Source of the DNA: Moringa oleifera
Taxonomy: Eukaryota > Streptophyta > Magnoliopsida > Brassicales > Moringaceae
Direction of reading: 5' to 3'
Assembly: GCA_021397835.1 (NCBI GenBank)
Contig: JAJFZO010000344.1
Span: 5,828,001 to 5,892,000 of the forward strand
Length of the DNA: 64,000 nt
The notes under the pieces: generated by a model
The model's input: the letters and a program-made list of their open reading frames with translations, nothing else
Told to the model about the DNA's origin: nothing
The model's database searches: none
Position numbers and translations under genes: made by a program
In this document: in pieces, positions 42,801-52,520 of the stretch
How positions within the stretch are numbered: position 1 is the first letter of the stretch
Layout: every line of letters begins with the position of its first letter

Positions 42801-42969
42801 CGGGGTCTGTCTAGCCATTACTGTTATACTCTACGTGGTGCCGCCGAAAATGGTGGCGGTGGCTCTGGGATTTTACTACCTAAGGCATCCTATGTTTAGG
42901 GACCCCATGCCACCGGCCAGCCTGAACTTCTTCCGGCGGTTACCGAGCCTATCAGACCGGTTGATGTAG
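39889..42969 (+). CDS. QUIRKY-type multiple C2 and transmembrane protein (MCTP)
   Basis: Intronless, 1026 residues. Members tether ER to plasma membrane at plasmodesmata and act in cell-cell signalling; QUIRKY works with the receptor kinase STRUBBELIG in tissue morphogenesis. The N-terminal C2 domain (about 14-140) has IVRKLIVEVVDARDLLPKDG, KKRTSTKYRDLNPVWNEAL and FFSWIRGE-like KSVFSWIRGEVGLRIYYYDE, close to QUIRKY. A Pro/Gln linker (PQ repeats at about 166-176) follows. Three more C2 domains lie at about 285-415, 445-590 and 612-750. The C-terminal phosphoribosyltransferase-C (PRT_C) region (about 860-1026) has hydrophobic segments around WFRIVAVLAWVIGLAKWL, VHILYLVLVWYPDLIVP and LFIGVCLAITVILYVVPPK. 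Coding DNA is much GC-richer than the flanks, as common for intronless MCTP genes. Confidence 0.95.
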   Translation: MTTPSQPPPPQPRIVRKLIVEVVDARDLLPKDGQGSSSPYVVADFDGQKKRTSTKYRDLNPVWNEALEFIVSDPDNMQVEELEVEVFNDRRFGNGSGRRNHFLGRVKLYGTQFAKRGEEGLVYFQLEKKSVFSWIRGEVGLRIYYYDELLQEEAATEPPPEETGAPQPQPQPQPQPEMMQKSEEGRVFEVPAHADICHCQPETCQSPPVVVIEESPQPLNTHSEPPQQPPEVQYAPDMRKMQAGGPGVGEKVRVWKRLNGDYSPKVIKGKLGKETERIHPYGLVEPMQYLFIRIVKACGLVPNASPYVKIRTSSHYVRSKAANYRPGEATDSPEWHQVFALAHNRHDTAATTLEISVWDSSSEQFLGGVCFDLSDVPVRDPPDSPLAPQWYRLEGGAADQSAGRVSGDIQLSVWIGTQADDAFPEAWCSDAPHVAHTRSKVYQSPKLWYLRVTVLEAQDLHIAANLPPLTAPEIRVRAQLGFQSIRSRRGSINNHSASFHWNEDLILVAGEPLEDSLILLVEDRTNKEPVVLGHIMIPVSSIEQRIDERHVASKWFALEGSGGGGGPGEGSGPYSGRVHMRMCLEGGYHVLDEAAHVCSDFRPTAKQLWKPAVGILELGILGARGLLPMKTKGGGKGSTDAYCVAKYGKKWVRTRTITDSFDPRWNEQYTWQVYDPCTVLTLGVFDNWRMFADGLEDRPDCRIGKVRIRVSTLENNKVYTNSYPLLVLLRTGLKKMGEIELAVRFACPSLLPETCSAYGQPLLPRMHYLRPLGVAQQEALRGAATKMVAAWLARSEPPLGPEVVRCMLDADSHTWSMRKSKANWFRIVAVLAWVIGLAKWLDDIRRWRNPVTTVLVHILYLVLVWYPDLIVPTGFLYVVLVGVWYYRFRPKIPAGMDIRLSQASAVDPDELDEEFDTIPSSKPPEIIRARYDRLRMLAARVQTVLGDLATQGERVQALVSWRDPRATKLFIGVCLAITVILYVVPPKMVAVALGFYYLRHPMFRDPMPPASLNFFRRLPSLSDRLM

Positions 42970-43676
42970 AGAACTTCAATAGATCCACGCAGTTAAAATG
43001 TTCAGGCGCCAGGTTGCCTGGTGAGGGAGACAAGGTGAAACATGAACAACTGTTTGTGTTGAAAAAGTTGTCCCCGGAGGACAATGTGAGCAGTGAAGAT
43101 GGGACTAAAAGGTGAAGTGAGGAGTTTTCATTATTTCCTTTTTTTGGTTACCCTTTTTTTCTTTTTTGCCATTGGAATTCATTGACTGACTATCATCAAC
43201 ACTGGAAATAAGAGAAAAGGAGAGGGGCACAACTGAGTGCTAAGCTGAGCAGAAAGGGAGAGAGAGAGAGAGAGAGAGAGAAACCAGAGACATTGTTGTT
43301 AAGGAGTCAGAAAAGGTATAAATATTGAATTGCTTTCTAACAGAGAGAACCACATTGACATTCTTTCTTCTATTGTGTTCATATGTTGCTCTTTTCTCCT
43401 CCTTATAATGAATTACATATTTCTCATGCTTTGTTTTTTCTTATTCCAATTTTCATGTTGACTTCAACAAGGCAGTGAAGTCATGGCTGACAGCATTTAA
43501 GAAACCCAATACACTAAATCTATCTCACTAGGCCAGTGATTATATGTCATCAAGAAAAGCTCTTTTTTTTTTCTTTTTTTTGGGCAAATCGGATGTGATA
43601 TTCTCTCTATGTACTGATTTAGCAGATTTTAACAGTTTGATGGTGAGAGTTTTGTGTAATGTTTAAGGCGTCTCCA
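42970..43676. other. 3' flank of the QUIRKY-like gene
   Basis: Contains a (GA)n microsatellite at about 43257-43281. No other gene seen. Confidence 0.6.
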
Positions 43677-44124
43677 ACGTGACGGTAAAACTGTATTTTA
43701 TCGTAAAAAATATAATGAAATCATTTTCAACGAGATGATAAATTAGTTTTTTCAATTTGGTGTAGCATTGTAGCTACATCAAATTAATGAAATTTTAAAA
43801 TAATTTTTTTATAAATTAATTTTTTAAAAGTTTTAAATTAAATATATTTTTGATTAATAATTTAATAAATATATGATATTATTAAAAAAATTATATCATT
43901 AAGAATATTTCATTAAAATTTTTAAAATAAAATTAATATTTAATATAAATTAATTAATATTTATAAATATTTTTATTAATAATTATTATTTATAATATTA
44001 AAATAATATTATAATATTAATTTAACGTAAATAAATTAAAAATAAAAAATTAATATTAAAATATTTTTAAAAAAAATTAACACAAAATTGATGTTAAATT
44101 TAATGTATTGAATTGGAGATGACT
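43677..44124. mobile_element. AT-rich terminal-inverted-repeat element, copy 2
   Basis: A 448-bp non-coding element. It starts GGCGTCTCCAACG and ends TTGGAGATGACT. Flanks TTTAA on the left and TTAAG on the right are compatible with a short TAA-type target duplication. Its interior shares AATATTTTTATTAATAATTATTATTTAT with the element at 56067 in the same orientation, and its ends match both other copies (TTGATGTTAAATTTAA near the right end). Confidence 0.7.
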
Positions 44125-44686
44125 TAAGCCCCGCTATCTGAAATGGTATCATTTCAGGGGCCGGTTTGGAATCATGTAGAACCAAAAGTCAAGATGTCTG
44201 GTTGGCACTAGGCAGCTTTTAGGCGTTATATTCAAGAAAAATTGACTTGAAAGGCATATATGTGTAATGGCTCCAACCTATGCTAAATACTACCCAACAA
44301 AGGGTCACCAGTGAGTCTACTCAAGCCTTAAAAAGCAGAAGTACTATTTTGAACTTCACCAATCTTTTCAGTTGCGCTCCCGCGCTCTGTTGGATATTTA
44401 CAGAAACAGAGTTGTGTGGCCTTGCAGGAGTATGTGGCTAAGCGAGAGAAACTGATGTTTCAGGATACAAAACCAGACAGGCTGTGTCATTGAGGTGTGT
44501 GGGTATTCATTATTCTCGCCTAATAAGATGGCGCCATGGCCATTACTTAAGTGGTTATTATCATTTCCATACTGAAAATAGCTTCAAGATCTAAAGAATA
44601 AAAGGTTCCAAATTAGAATAGGCAGAGAAACTAAGAGTTACCTCTGCATTTATCACAAGAAAAAAAAAAGTTCGAAATCAGCAAAT
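44125..44686. other. Promoter region of the Lys/Glu-rich small-protein gene
   Basis: No coding signal. The last part (44580-44686) is A-rich and leader-like. Confidence 0.45.
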
Positions 44687-44968
44687 ATGGGAGAAACAGC
44701 AGATTCAGAGAAGGACAAACATGAGAAGAAGGAAGAAGAGAAATCAAAGGAGAAGAAGAAGAAAGACAAGGAAGGTAAAGATAAAGAGGATAAAGAAGAT
44801 GGTGCTAAGGAGAAGAAGAAAAAGAACCCTGAAGATAAGAAGGATCCCACCAAGCTCAAGGCTAAGCTGGAGAAGATTGAAGCCAAGATGCAGGAATTGG
44901 CTTTGAAGAAAGAAGAAATCCTGAAATTGCTTCATGAAGTTGAATCGAACCAAACCCAAGTGACTTGA
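44687..44968 (+). CDS. Small Lys/Glu-rich protein of unknown function
   Basis: Single-exon frame of 93 residues. Residues 1-50 are almost entirely Lys, Glu and Asp (for example EKKEEEKSKEKKKKDKEGKD). Residues 52-90 read DPTKLKAKLEKIEAKMQELA and onward with Leu/Ile spacing, typical of a short coiled coil. I know similar small charged plant proteins with a conserved C-terminal helix of this kind, but no function. The start at 44687 is the first ATG after an A-rich leader. The purine-rich composition makes the antisense frame open too, but that frame is Ser/Phe-rich junk. Disordered, possibly nucleic-acid or protein binding; this is inference from composition. Confidence 0.7.
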   Translation: MGETADSEKDKHEKKEEEKSKEKKKKDKEGKDKEDKEDGAKEKKKKNPEDKKDPTKLKAKLEKIEAKMQELALKKEEILKLLHEVESNQTQVT

Positions 44969-45028
44969 GTGTCTCATCTGCTTCCTCTTGGGGTTAGCTT
45001 GTGTTCTGTCTGAGTGCTGAAGAAGCCT

Positions 45029-45282
45029 AAGATATGAATGTATGGAATAAGATCCTTGTGTCTTAACTAGGTACTTGTTATCTACAATGCAATAGTGAAT
45101 CTTGTAAATAAAACGCGATCAAATCAGTTGATTTGCATATATCTCCTGCACAAGCAAGATATGAATGTATGGAATAAGATCCTTGTGTCTTAACTAGGTA
45201 CTTGTTATCTACAATGCAATAGTGAATCTTGTAAATAAAACGCGATCAAATCAGTTGATTTGCATATATCTCCTGCACAAGC
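45029..45282. repeat. Perfect 127-bp tandem duplication in the 3' flank of the Lys/Glu-rich gene
   Basis: Two identical 127-base units, 45029-45155 and 45156-45282, both starting AAGATATGAATGTATGG and ending CTCCTGCACAAGC. Each contains AATAAA (TGTAAATAAAACGCG), so a possible polyadenylation signal is duplicated. Identity implies a very recent event or an assembly artefact. Confidence 0.95.
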
Positions 45283-46362
45283 AAGATAAGTTGGCTTGTT
45301 ATTCTGTGACTAAGTGGGTAATGAAGCCTGGTCAGTGATCAATGCATGCATACTGACATGTAGAAAGGTTGCAGAGAAGCCAGCAATGAATTGATCACCA
45401 ACCAAGCTTTATTCCAGACATTACAATCATCATCATTGTTGTCTGCTTAATCAAGAAACGATTCACTCATCTGCCAAGAGAGAACTACTTCTTCAGTAAC
45501 CCATCACACAAAAGCTCTCTCCAACATTTGGGTATCAGCTAATTCCCTCTTTTAACATGGTTTCTGAGCTAAGAGAGAAACTGCTTTGCTCCACTAGGGA
45601 TTTGCCGGATGCAGAAGTGCAAGATTGTTAGGTTCTGGATTTCGATGTATGAACAATGGATACAAATTGTCTGATCAACGACTAATCTCTATACCACTAA
45701 TGTCAGCTTTGAATACAAGAAGGATGATTGCAACAAAGAATAGTGACAGCAGCTAGTGCTCTGCTGAGGCACCCCTAGCTTGGACAATCCAATGTATCTG
45801 AAAGGATTAATCTACAATTCAATGCTCACTGGTGTCAGAAAAAAGCTATTCATTAATTATGTTAACTAATGTTGTTTTTCATTCCGTACTGTATTTTCTG
45901 TTTTACAATGTGATTTTAAAACGATTAATTAACAAATCAAATATGCAACTAGACTTGTAAAATAGTCAACATCTTACATAATAAATAATATAAAACTTTG
46001 TAGTTCTTTTGTAATGTCCTTTTTATGGATACAGAATTTGCAAAAATAGTCAAGAATTTCATTTCTTACTTCATGCTTGTACGCTTATTTCATCGGCATC
46101 CTGAATTCATATACCAACTCGGGAGAAAAGAGCCAAATCTTCAAATGAGAAAGCAAATAGTCTGGCTTCAATAGACTTGTCTCATTGACCTTTAAATGGT
46201 TCTTGGAAATTTCCTTTCCTACAGGTTCCTATGTCTGTTGGTAAATCAGGAAACTTCCCATTAGGCTTCTTCTTTTCATAGCCCATAAATTTTCCTGCCA
46301 ACCAAGCAGAACAGGTCACAGAAATAGCTTGAACCACACTGTGTTTCAAGTTTAAACACCAA
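45283..46362. other. Intergenic / promoter of the VDAC-like gene
   Basis: No gene recognised. Ordinary composition to about 45840, then AT-rich. Confidence 0.5.
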
Positions 46363-47488
46363 ATGAGCAAGGTTCCTGGTGAATACATTGATATTGGCAA
46401 AAAGGCCAGAGGTTCTTCTTTTTTCTTGAATGCATGACTACTCTGCTTTAACTTCATTTCTTAATTCACATTTCTGCTTGCATATTCTCAGATCTTCTCC
46501 ACAAGAACTATGCCAATCTACGACCAACCCACTTTCGCTACCAATCCATTGAGTGGAACTTCGATTTCTCCTGTCAAAGTACGGTGGTATCTTCTGTTAA
46601 TCTACTGATCACAAATTGTATTGTCTCAGTTGTATTTGCATATAAACTGAGTCGATCATCATATTCTGTATATACTAATTTACTAACTGCATGGCTGTGT
46701 GAAAGTTGGAGAGATTGTTCCAGGACTTAAGGCAGTCTTCAGATTGCTGATTCCTGTTTCTAGCAAGGTCAAACAATTTCTTTAACATTCTTTCTGATTC
46801 ATATCTTTGTCCCGTCCTGAATTTGTGGAATCCTTAATTCTTATAACAATGGTAATTGCAGGCAGAACTGAGATACTCGCATGACTACATTGGGGTTACT
46901 GCAGGCATCGGATTGAAGGCGAACTCCTCCAGAGGAATTGATCCCATCGTAAACTTCTCGGGAGTTTTGGGAAACACAGTTTTCTCTTTGGGGACAGACA
47001 TTGGCTTCGACATGCCAACCAGGGCAGTCAACAAGTTCAACATTGGTCTCAGCTTCGACACTGACTTCCTTGCTGCTTCCCTGAGCCTGTGAGCAATCCC
47101 GTTAGCCCTTCCTTCCTTTTTTGCTCATGGCAATGGCAGAATCCATATCTGAGTATTGAATTAGCCTTGGTAACGATGCAGGAATGATAAATTTGAGAAC
47201 ATAGAAGCTGCTTTTTACCATACATTCAACCCCTTGACCAGGACTTCCATTGCAGCAGAGCTGAAGCATAGTTTCTCAATCAACGGGACGACTCTGACAC
47301 TTGGGGCACAGCATGCATTGTTTCCATTTACATTGGTGAAGGCTCGAGCAAGCACGGATGGCAAGATCAATGCTCTTGTTCAGCAAGAATTCTGGCAAAA
47401 GTTCTTCATAGCCATCTCAGGCGAGGTGGACTTCAGGGCAGCAAAGAAGACTCCTAAGCTTGGGTTGTCTATGGCGCTCTGGCCGTGA
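46363..47488 (+). CDS. VDAC-like mitochondrial outer-membrane porin (short form)
   Basis: Five exons: 46363-46411, 46492-46578, 46706-46767, 46862-47088, 47182-47488, all GT-AG and in phase; 243 residues. The N-terminal helix reads EYIDIGKKARDLLHKNY, as in plant VDACs. The C-terminal barrel has VNFSGVLGNTVFSLGTDIGF, FNPLTRTSIAAELKHSFSIN and LGAQHALFPFTLVKAR, diagnostic of eukaryotic porin (Porin_3). Usual plant VDACs are about 276 residues. Here the stretch between DLLHKNY and IVPGLKAVF is about 30 residues shorter, so two or three early beta strands are missing or rearranged (YQSIEWNFDFSCQ). The gene is tail-to-tail with HIR, 464 bases apart. Likely a divergent VDAC paralogue; channel activity uncertain. 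Confidence 0.85.
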
Positions 47489-47952
47489 AGCCTTTTTTCT
47501 ACACATCACAAACATCAAAATACCACCAAGGCACTGTAGTTACTGGGGAAAGCTGGAGCACCATCCAGTACATCAATTTTATACATAAATTTGACGAACT
47601 TAAACTGTATTAAATTAGTCAAAATATCAAATAATAAAAGCTTTCAATTTGCCACTCAGTGTTTATATGCTACTTGTAATACAATATGATCCGTAAGACA
47701 AAACGCAACTCTGTGAGGATGCTTTCTACAAAGCTGCTCAATGTATACTTTTACAAGACTCCGCATCTTCAAGAAAACTCCAAGAAGAACAACTTTTATT
47801 GCTTGTGCTTATTTGATAGACATTTAAAGCTCATATTTACAATACTAGTAGTCAAGGAAAGGTAATTATCACCATCAATCAAATGAAAATGCATAGAACA
47901 AAGTGAAACACAAATTAAAACAGACCCACAATATCCATGAAAAGTTAAACGA

Positions 47953-50481
47953 TCACTGGTGTGAGGAAGCTTGAAGAAGTCCATCGCGAATCTGGGTTGC
48001 CACATCACGAACAGCACCAGGTCCATGTGGAATGAACACAGCCGAAGATTTAGAAGCAGCACCAATTTCCTTCATAGTATCAAAGTACTGAGTCACCAGG
48101 ACCATGTCCATGACATCCTTTGCAGTGGTTCCAGGTACATTAACTGAGAAACCCAGCACGCTGTCCCTCAAGCCATCGACAATTGCTTGTCGTTGACGAG
48201 CAATACCCAGCCCAGAAAGATACTTAGACTCCGCCTCACCTTCAGCTCGTTTTATTTGTAAAATTTTCTCAGCTTCTGCCTTCTCATTAGCTGCCACCCT
48301 CAATCTTGCAGCTGAAAGCATAGATCAATCAGAAAATTATGTTGAACAAACATATTTTAAAACAAATCAGTATCTCCAGAAAGAAAGCATCATGTTTCAG
48401 TTCATTGAAAAAAATAGCAGGGTTTAGGCAACTCAAGTAATAGTTGACTACAAAGTACAATCATATTGTTTGGTGGAAAACAGCACTTAATAATCCAACC
48501 CTACAAAGTTATCTGCTCGAGGAACTCTGAAAAAAAAAATGTAAAGAAAAGGCCATTCTTGCCAAATTGGCAAATGCAAGGCCTTCCAGTTTCTCATTGC
48601 AAAGGGGAAATAATGACATAAGAATCAACAACAAACAAGGAGAATGAGGCAGTCTACTTGAATAATTTCTAGAAAACGAGGTTCATCCATAAAGAACTTT
48701 AGCCCATTTATGCAAGTAGATAACCAGGATGTAGTTAAAAAGAGTTTATAAATCAGACCTTAATGTACAGAAAACCAACAAAGCCAGCCATATAAAATTG
48801 TATCATTTAAACAATGAAGATTAGTTAACAGTTCACTACTAATCAGCCAAAGAAAATCTGCTTTACCAGCATTTATTTCATTCATTGCCCGCTTCACATG
48901 TTCATCTGGTTCTATATCAACAATGAGCGTTTGAACAATCTCAAACCCGTAAGCAGACATAGCCTGTGAGAAAAGACAGAAGTGTTAAAAATATTGACAC
49001 AAAGGTTTGAAACTTTCAAGGCATTTTTCTGATTAAAAAGAAAAAAAAAACATGGCATTTCAACCCAATAAATCCTCAGTTCCAATGGCATTGAGCCAAA
49101 ATTTCATGACAACGCATCACAAAACATTTTACCAACTATATTGTAGTTTCTTTTCCTTTTTGAAACTAAAAATTGGAGAGGTAGATCCCAAGCAATGGGA
49201 AGCATAGCCCCAATTGAAGAGGGAGGAAATAACCACTAGAGCAAAGGCCTACACTAGCTTCATTACCTTTTCCAGTTCATCTTCGACAGCTTTGGCAATT
49301 TCATTCTTTTGCTCGAAAACATCATCCAGATTCAGCTTTGGAACACTTGCTCTAATTACTGAAAAAGCAACACAGTTTAGCTTATTAGATCCATTATAAG
49401 ACAAATAACAACCTGTACATCAGAGGACAACTGGGTGCTGTCATGGATGCGCACTATGCTTACAGTTACAAGAGAAGTAACTGGTTTATACCATCAAAAA
49501 CATAAGCCTGAATTTGGGTCCTTGTGTTGCTGAGTTTGTAGAAAGCATCACTCGCTTTATTTGCCAAGGCACGGTATTGAATGGATGCAACAACATTAAC
49601 AAACACATTGTCCTGAAAAAAGAGAGAGCCCACAAACATTAGTTTGTTTAAGCTGTGCCACAATCAGGTGTAACTAACATCGAACTTCCCAAGCATTCAC
49701 TAATGTAAAGAATAATTGGTTAACTGTGTATATACACACTGAATACTTCATCAAGCAAGAAAATATTGCAAGACTCTATGACGTACAATGTGAAACATGA
49801 CACAGGAAAAGGTCAAGTTTCTTCTGTTCTTCTTTTGCTTAATTGCGTAATTAGGGGAAAAAAATCTGAATTTACAATCTCCTTCATAAAGGAGAACTAT
49901 AACTATCGATTAGACCATGCCCTAGCCACAGAAAAGGGTCAATATCCTAGTTCACTATCTTTAATGTATGCCCCCTGCGCCAACCTTCAGACAGACAGGC
50001 ACAGAGAGAACATATTGGTTAGATTTGAACATCATAATGCAATGGCACCTAACCAAGGCATTAACGGCAGCAATAGCTTCCCTCTGTTCCCTATATATCG
50101 TTATGCCAAGTTGGTATAACCAGAAGCACAAAAATGAAACTTTTGAAAAATAATTTATCAATTCTTTCTGGTACTAAAAAATCAAAGTTTCACATTGAAG
50201 GATTTACATGTGATACAAATTTACAATCATGACAAAGAATATCATCAGCAAAGAGCTTAAAATTATTTTCATAGTAAGGAATACAGCCTAACCTTTGTCT
50301 TGGTTTCACAGCGAACATCTAACTGTTGTAGCCTTAGAGAAAGGTGACCAGCTAGCTGACTTCCAAGGAACCATGGCAGACAATGACATCCAGGTTCAAG
50401 AACTTCGTCAAACTTGCCAAATCTCTCCTTGATAGCTACTGTAGACTGGTCGACTTGTATGCAACAGAATAGATTACCCAT
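47953..50481 (-). CDS. Hypersensitive-induced response (HIR) protein, SPFH/band 7 family
   Basis: Five coding exons on the minus strand: 50481-50293, 49612-49492, 49358-49267, 48963-48867, 48311-47953; 285 residues, the normal HIR length. It begins [19 protein letters not shown], giving an N-myristoylation Gly2 and adjacent Cys residues for acylation, which place it on plasma-membrane microdomains. The SPFH core includes [36 protein letters not shown] and [20 protein letters not shown], followed by a Lys/Glu/Ala-rich coiled coil ([20 protein letters not shown]). HIR proteins oligomerise and associate with NLR immune receptors such as RPS2 in Arabidopsis. A leader exon lies near 52466-52520, separated by a roughly 2-kb intron in the 5' UTR (acceptor CTGCAG at about 50487, only a few bases before the ATG). 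Confidence 0.95.
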
Positions 50482-50486
50482 CTTCT

Positions 50487-52520
50487 CTGCAGCCAAATAT
50501 GTTTAAACAATATGTAGCTCAGTTAGAAGGCACCAGAACAGGATCACAGGCTTCCTTCCATGATATCATAAAGGTATTTTACCATACAACAACTCTTACA
50601 AAGATTTTCAAAAGTGATTATCCCTTAGATCAACCAAAAATATACCAGGTCATAGGAACTGAAAATTAATATAAACATATTTGTGTATGTAACCCTGTAT
50701 ATAAGCAACATACACACACCAAAACATTGTATCTAGTCCTGATCCTAGAGATGACAAGACACACAGTACTCAACGAGAGATGGATATAACTTACACCTCG
50801 AAAAGAAACTATCTATTACATCAAACAACAGAATAAAGCAGATTTCAGATGATCTCTGTCCAAAAAACAGAAAGAAACATAGTTTTGTTTCTAACATCCT
50901 CCCAATAAAGAAAACAAACTTATGTCCAAAATAATGAAGTGGAAACATCCATCCAAGACTTCCCAAAGAAAGACTATGAATAATAGAATTCAAATAATAA
51001 CAAAGAACACTAGGTTTGTCCATGACTATTTACACCCTTTTCCACACAGCAGATTGTGTAGAATAAAAGGTACCAACATTTGCATATCATCCTGCAAAAA
51101 CTAACATAATTTAAATGTATTAGCATGATAGCTAATTATGATGTTATTCTTTATAAAAGATAATTATTATGCACCGGGGAATTCCCCATCCAAACTATAT
51201 ATGAAACAAGATTTAAAAGAGATACTTCACATGTATCACAACCCCATATAACTTGGCAATTAGTGAAACAAGGTTAAGAGATCACCATGGCAGCTTAGAA
51301 CATAAAGTCACAAACCTTTGGGTTGAGTTCAACTCAACAAAACAGTGAGAGAAAGACAACAAGTAAAAGAAATCCAGGGAAGACACGGCTTACAACTTAG
51401 TAAGCAAACACAAAAGGCAGAGGAGAAGAAAACAAGAAAATGATTGAGAAGAAGATAGGAAAAACGGCTTAATACAAGGGACTATATAAAGAACAAAAGC
51501 CAGCTCGGAAATTTCCTGACAATTGCTAAAATTTTATATATTTTACGTTGCTTTTCCAATAGCTATCTGGAAACTTAAGTGTAAGTTCAGGGAAGTGAAC
51601 AGAGGATAAACCATCAACCCAAGATCATTTCCTTTGAACAGACATCAATATTTAATAGCTGAGCTGTATACCCAACTACTGCTGAAAACTCAAACGAGTA
51701 AAATATCAAGAGAGAATCTTCAGAATTGAAGTATATCTACAAAAATTGCCGTCCACTAAATATATTGACATTATTATAAAACTTGACTGCAGGCATAGAC
51801 CAAAAAAATCTCCGCATGTATTTATTAACTAAACCAATAAGAAAACAAAACAAAGAAACAACACAGAGTCTCAATCAAGATACAACCTAGAAACAAATTG
51901 CTCTTGGCCAAAGAACCGAGAGAAAAACTGATTTTCCAATGAATAACAAGGAAAGACAACAATAACAAGTTGATGGGGAGGACAAACTAAAGACTCTGCT
52001 TATGGAATCATTGGACACAACAGCAATTCTTCGGTGTCTTTACTTCAAAAACAACAAACTGGATCAATACAATTTCATTAGCATCAACTAAATTATTAAT
52101 TACATAACAATGAAATATTATGGATCAAATCGCAATTCCTCGAATCCAAGAAACACAATTCAACACAAGAAAAGGTGTAGACTAATACTACTTCAATAGT
52201 ACCTAGATGAAAAGCCAAAGCATCCAATTTAGAAAAGGGAAAAGGAATAATCTGCGAAAGAGAGAAAATAAGGGAGAGGGCCGAAAAAGTCGTAAGAGTG
52301 AAAACGACGCCAATCGTTTACCGAGGAAAAACAAATATCTAAAGGATGGACGAGTTACAGAGAAACCCACCCTGACGAAATTTATAATCGCAAAGCACGC
52401 AAGCGAAATTCAGAAAGAAAAAAAGAAAGATGCGAAACAGTGAGGAAAAAGCAGAGGAAACTCACCTGTATATTCTTTGAATTGAGAACAACACTTCCGA
52501 GGAGAAAGTGAAAGCAGCGC
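50487..52520 (-). other. 5' UTR intron and leader exon of the HIR gene
   Basis: On the minus strand, a donor ACAG|GTGAG occurs at 52466/52465 and an acceptor CTGCAG just upstream of the HIR start codon. This predicts a roughly 2-kb leader intron with no coding exons. Open frames inside it (for example near 50745-51023) match nothing. Leader introns of this size are common in plant housekeeping-type genes. Confidence 0.55.

Noticed and set aside
44653..44886. Ser/Phe/Leu-rich minus-strand frame opposite the Lys/Glu-rich gene
   Set aside because: A purine-rich coding strand automatically gives an open Ser/Phe/Leu antisense frame.
50745..51023. Minus-strand frame of 92 codons in the HIR leader intron
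   Set aside because: Hydrophobic, no motif, lies within a predicted 5' UTR intron.
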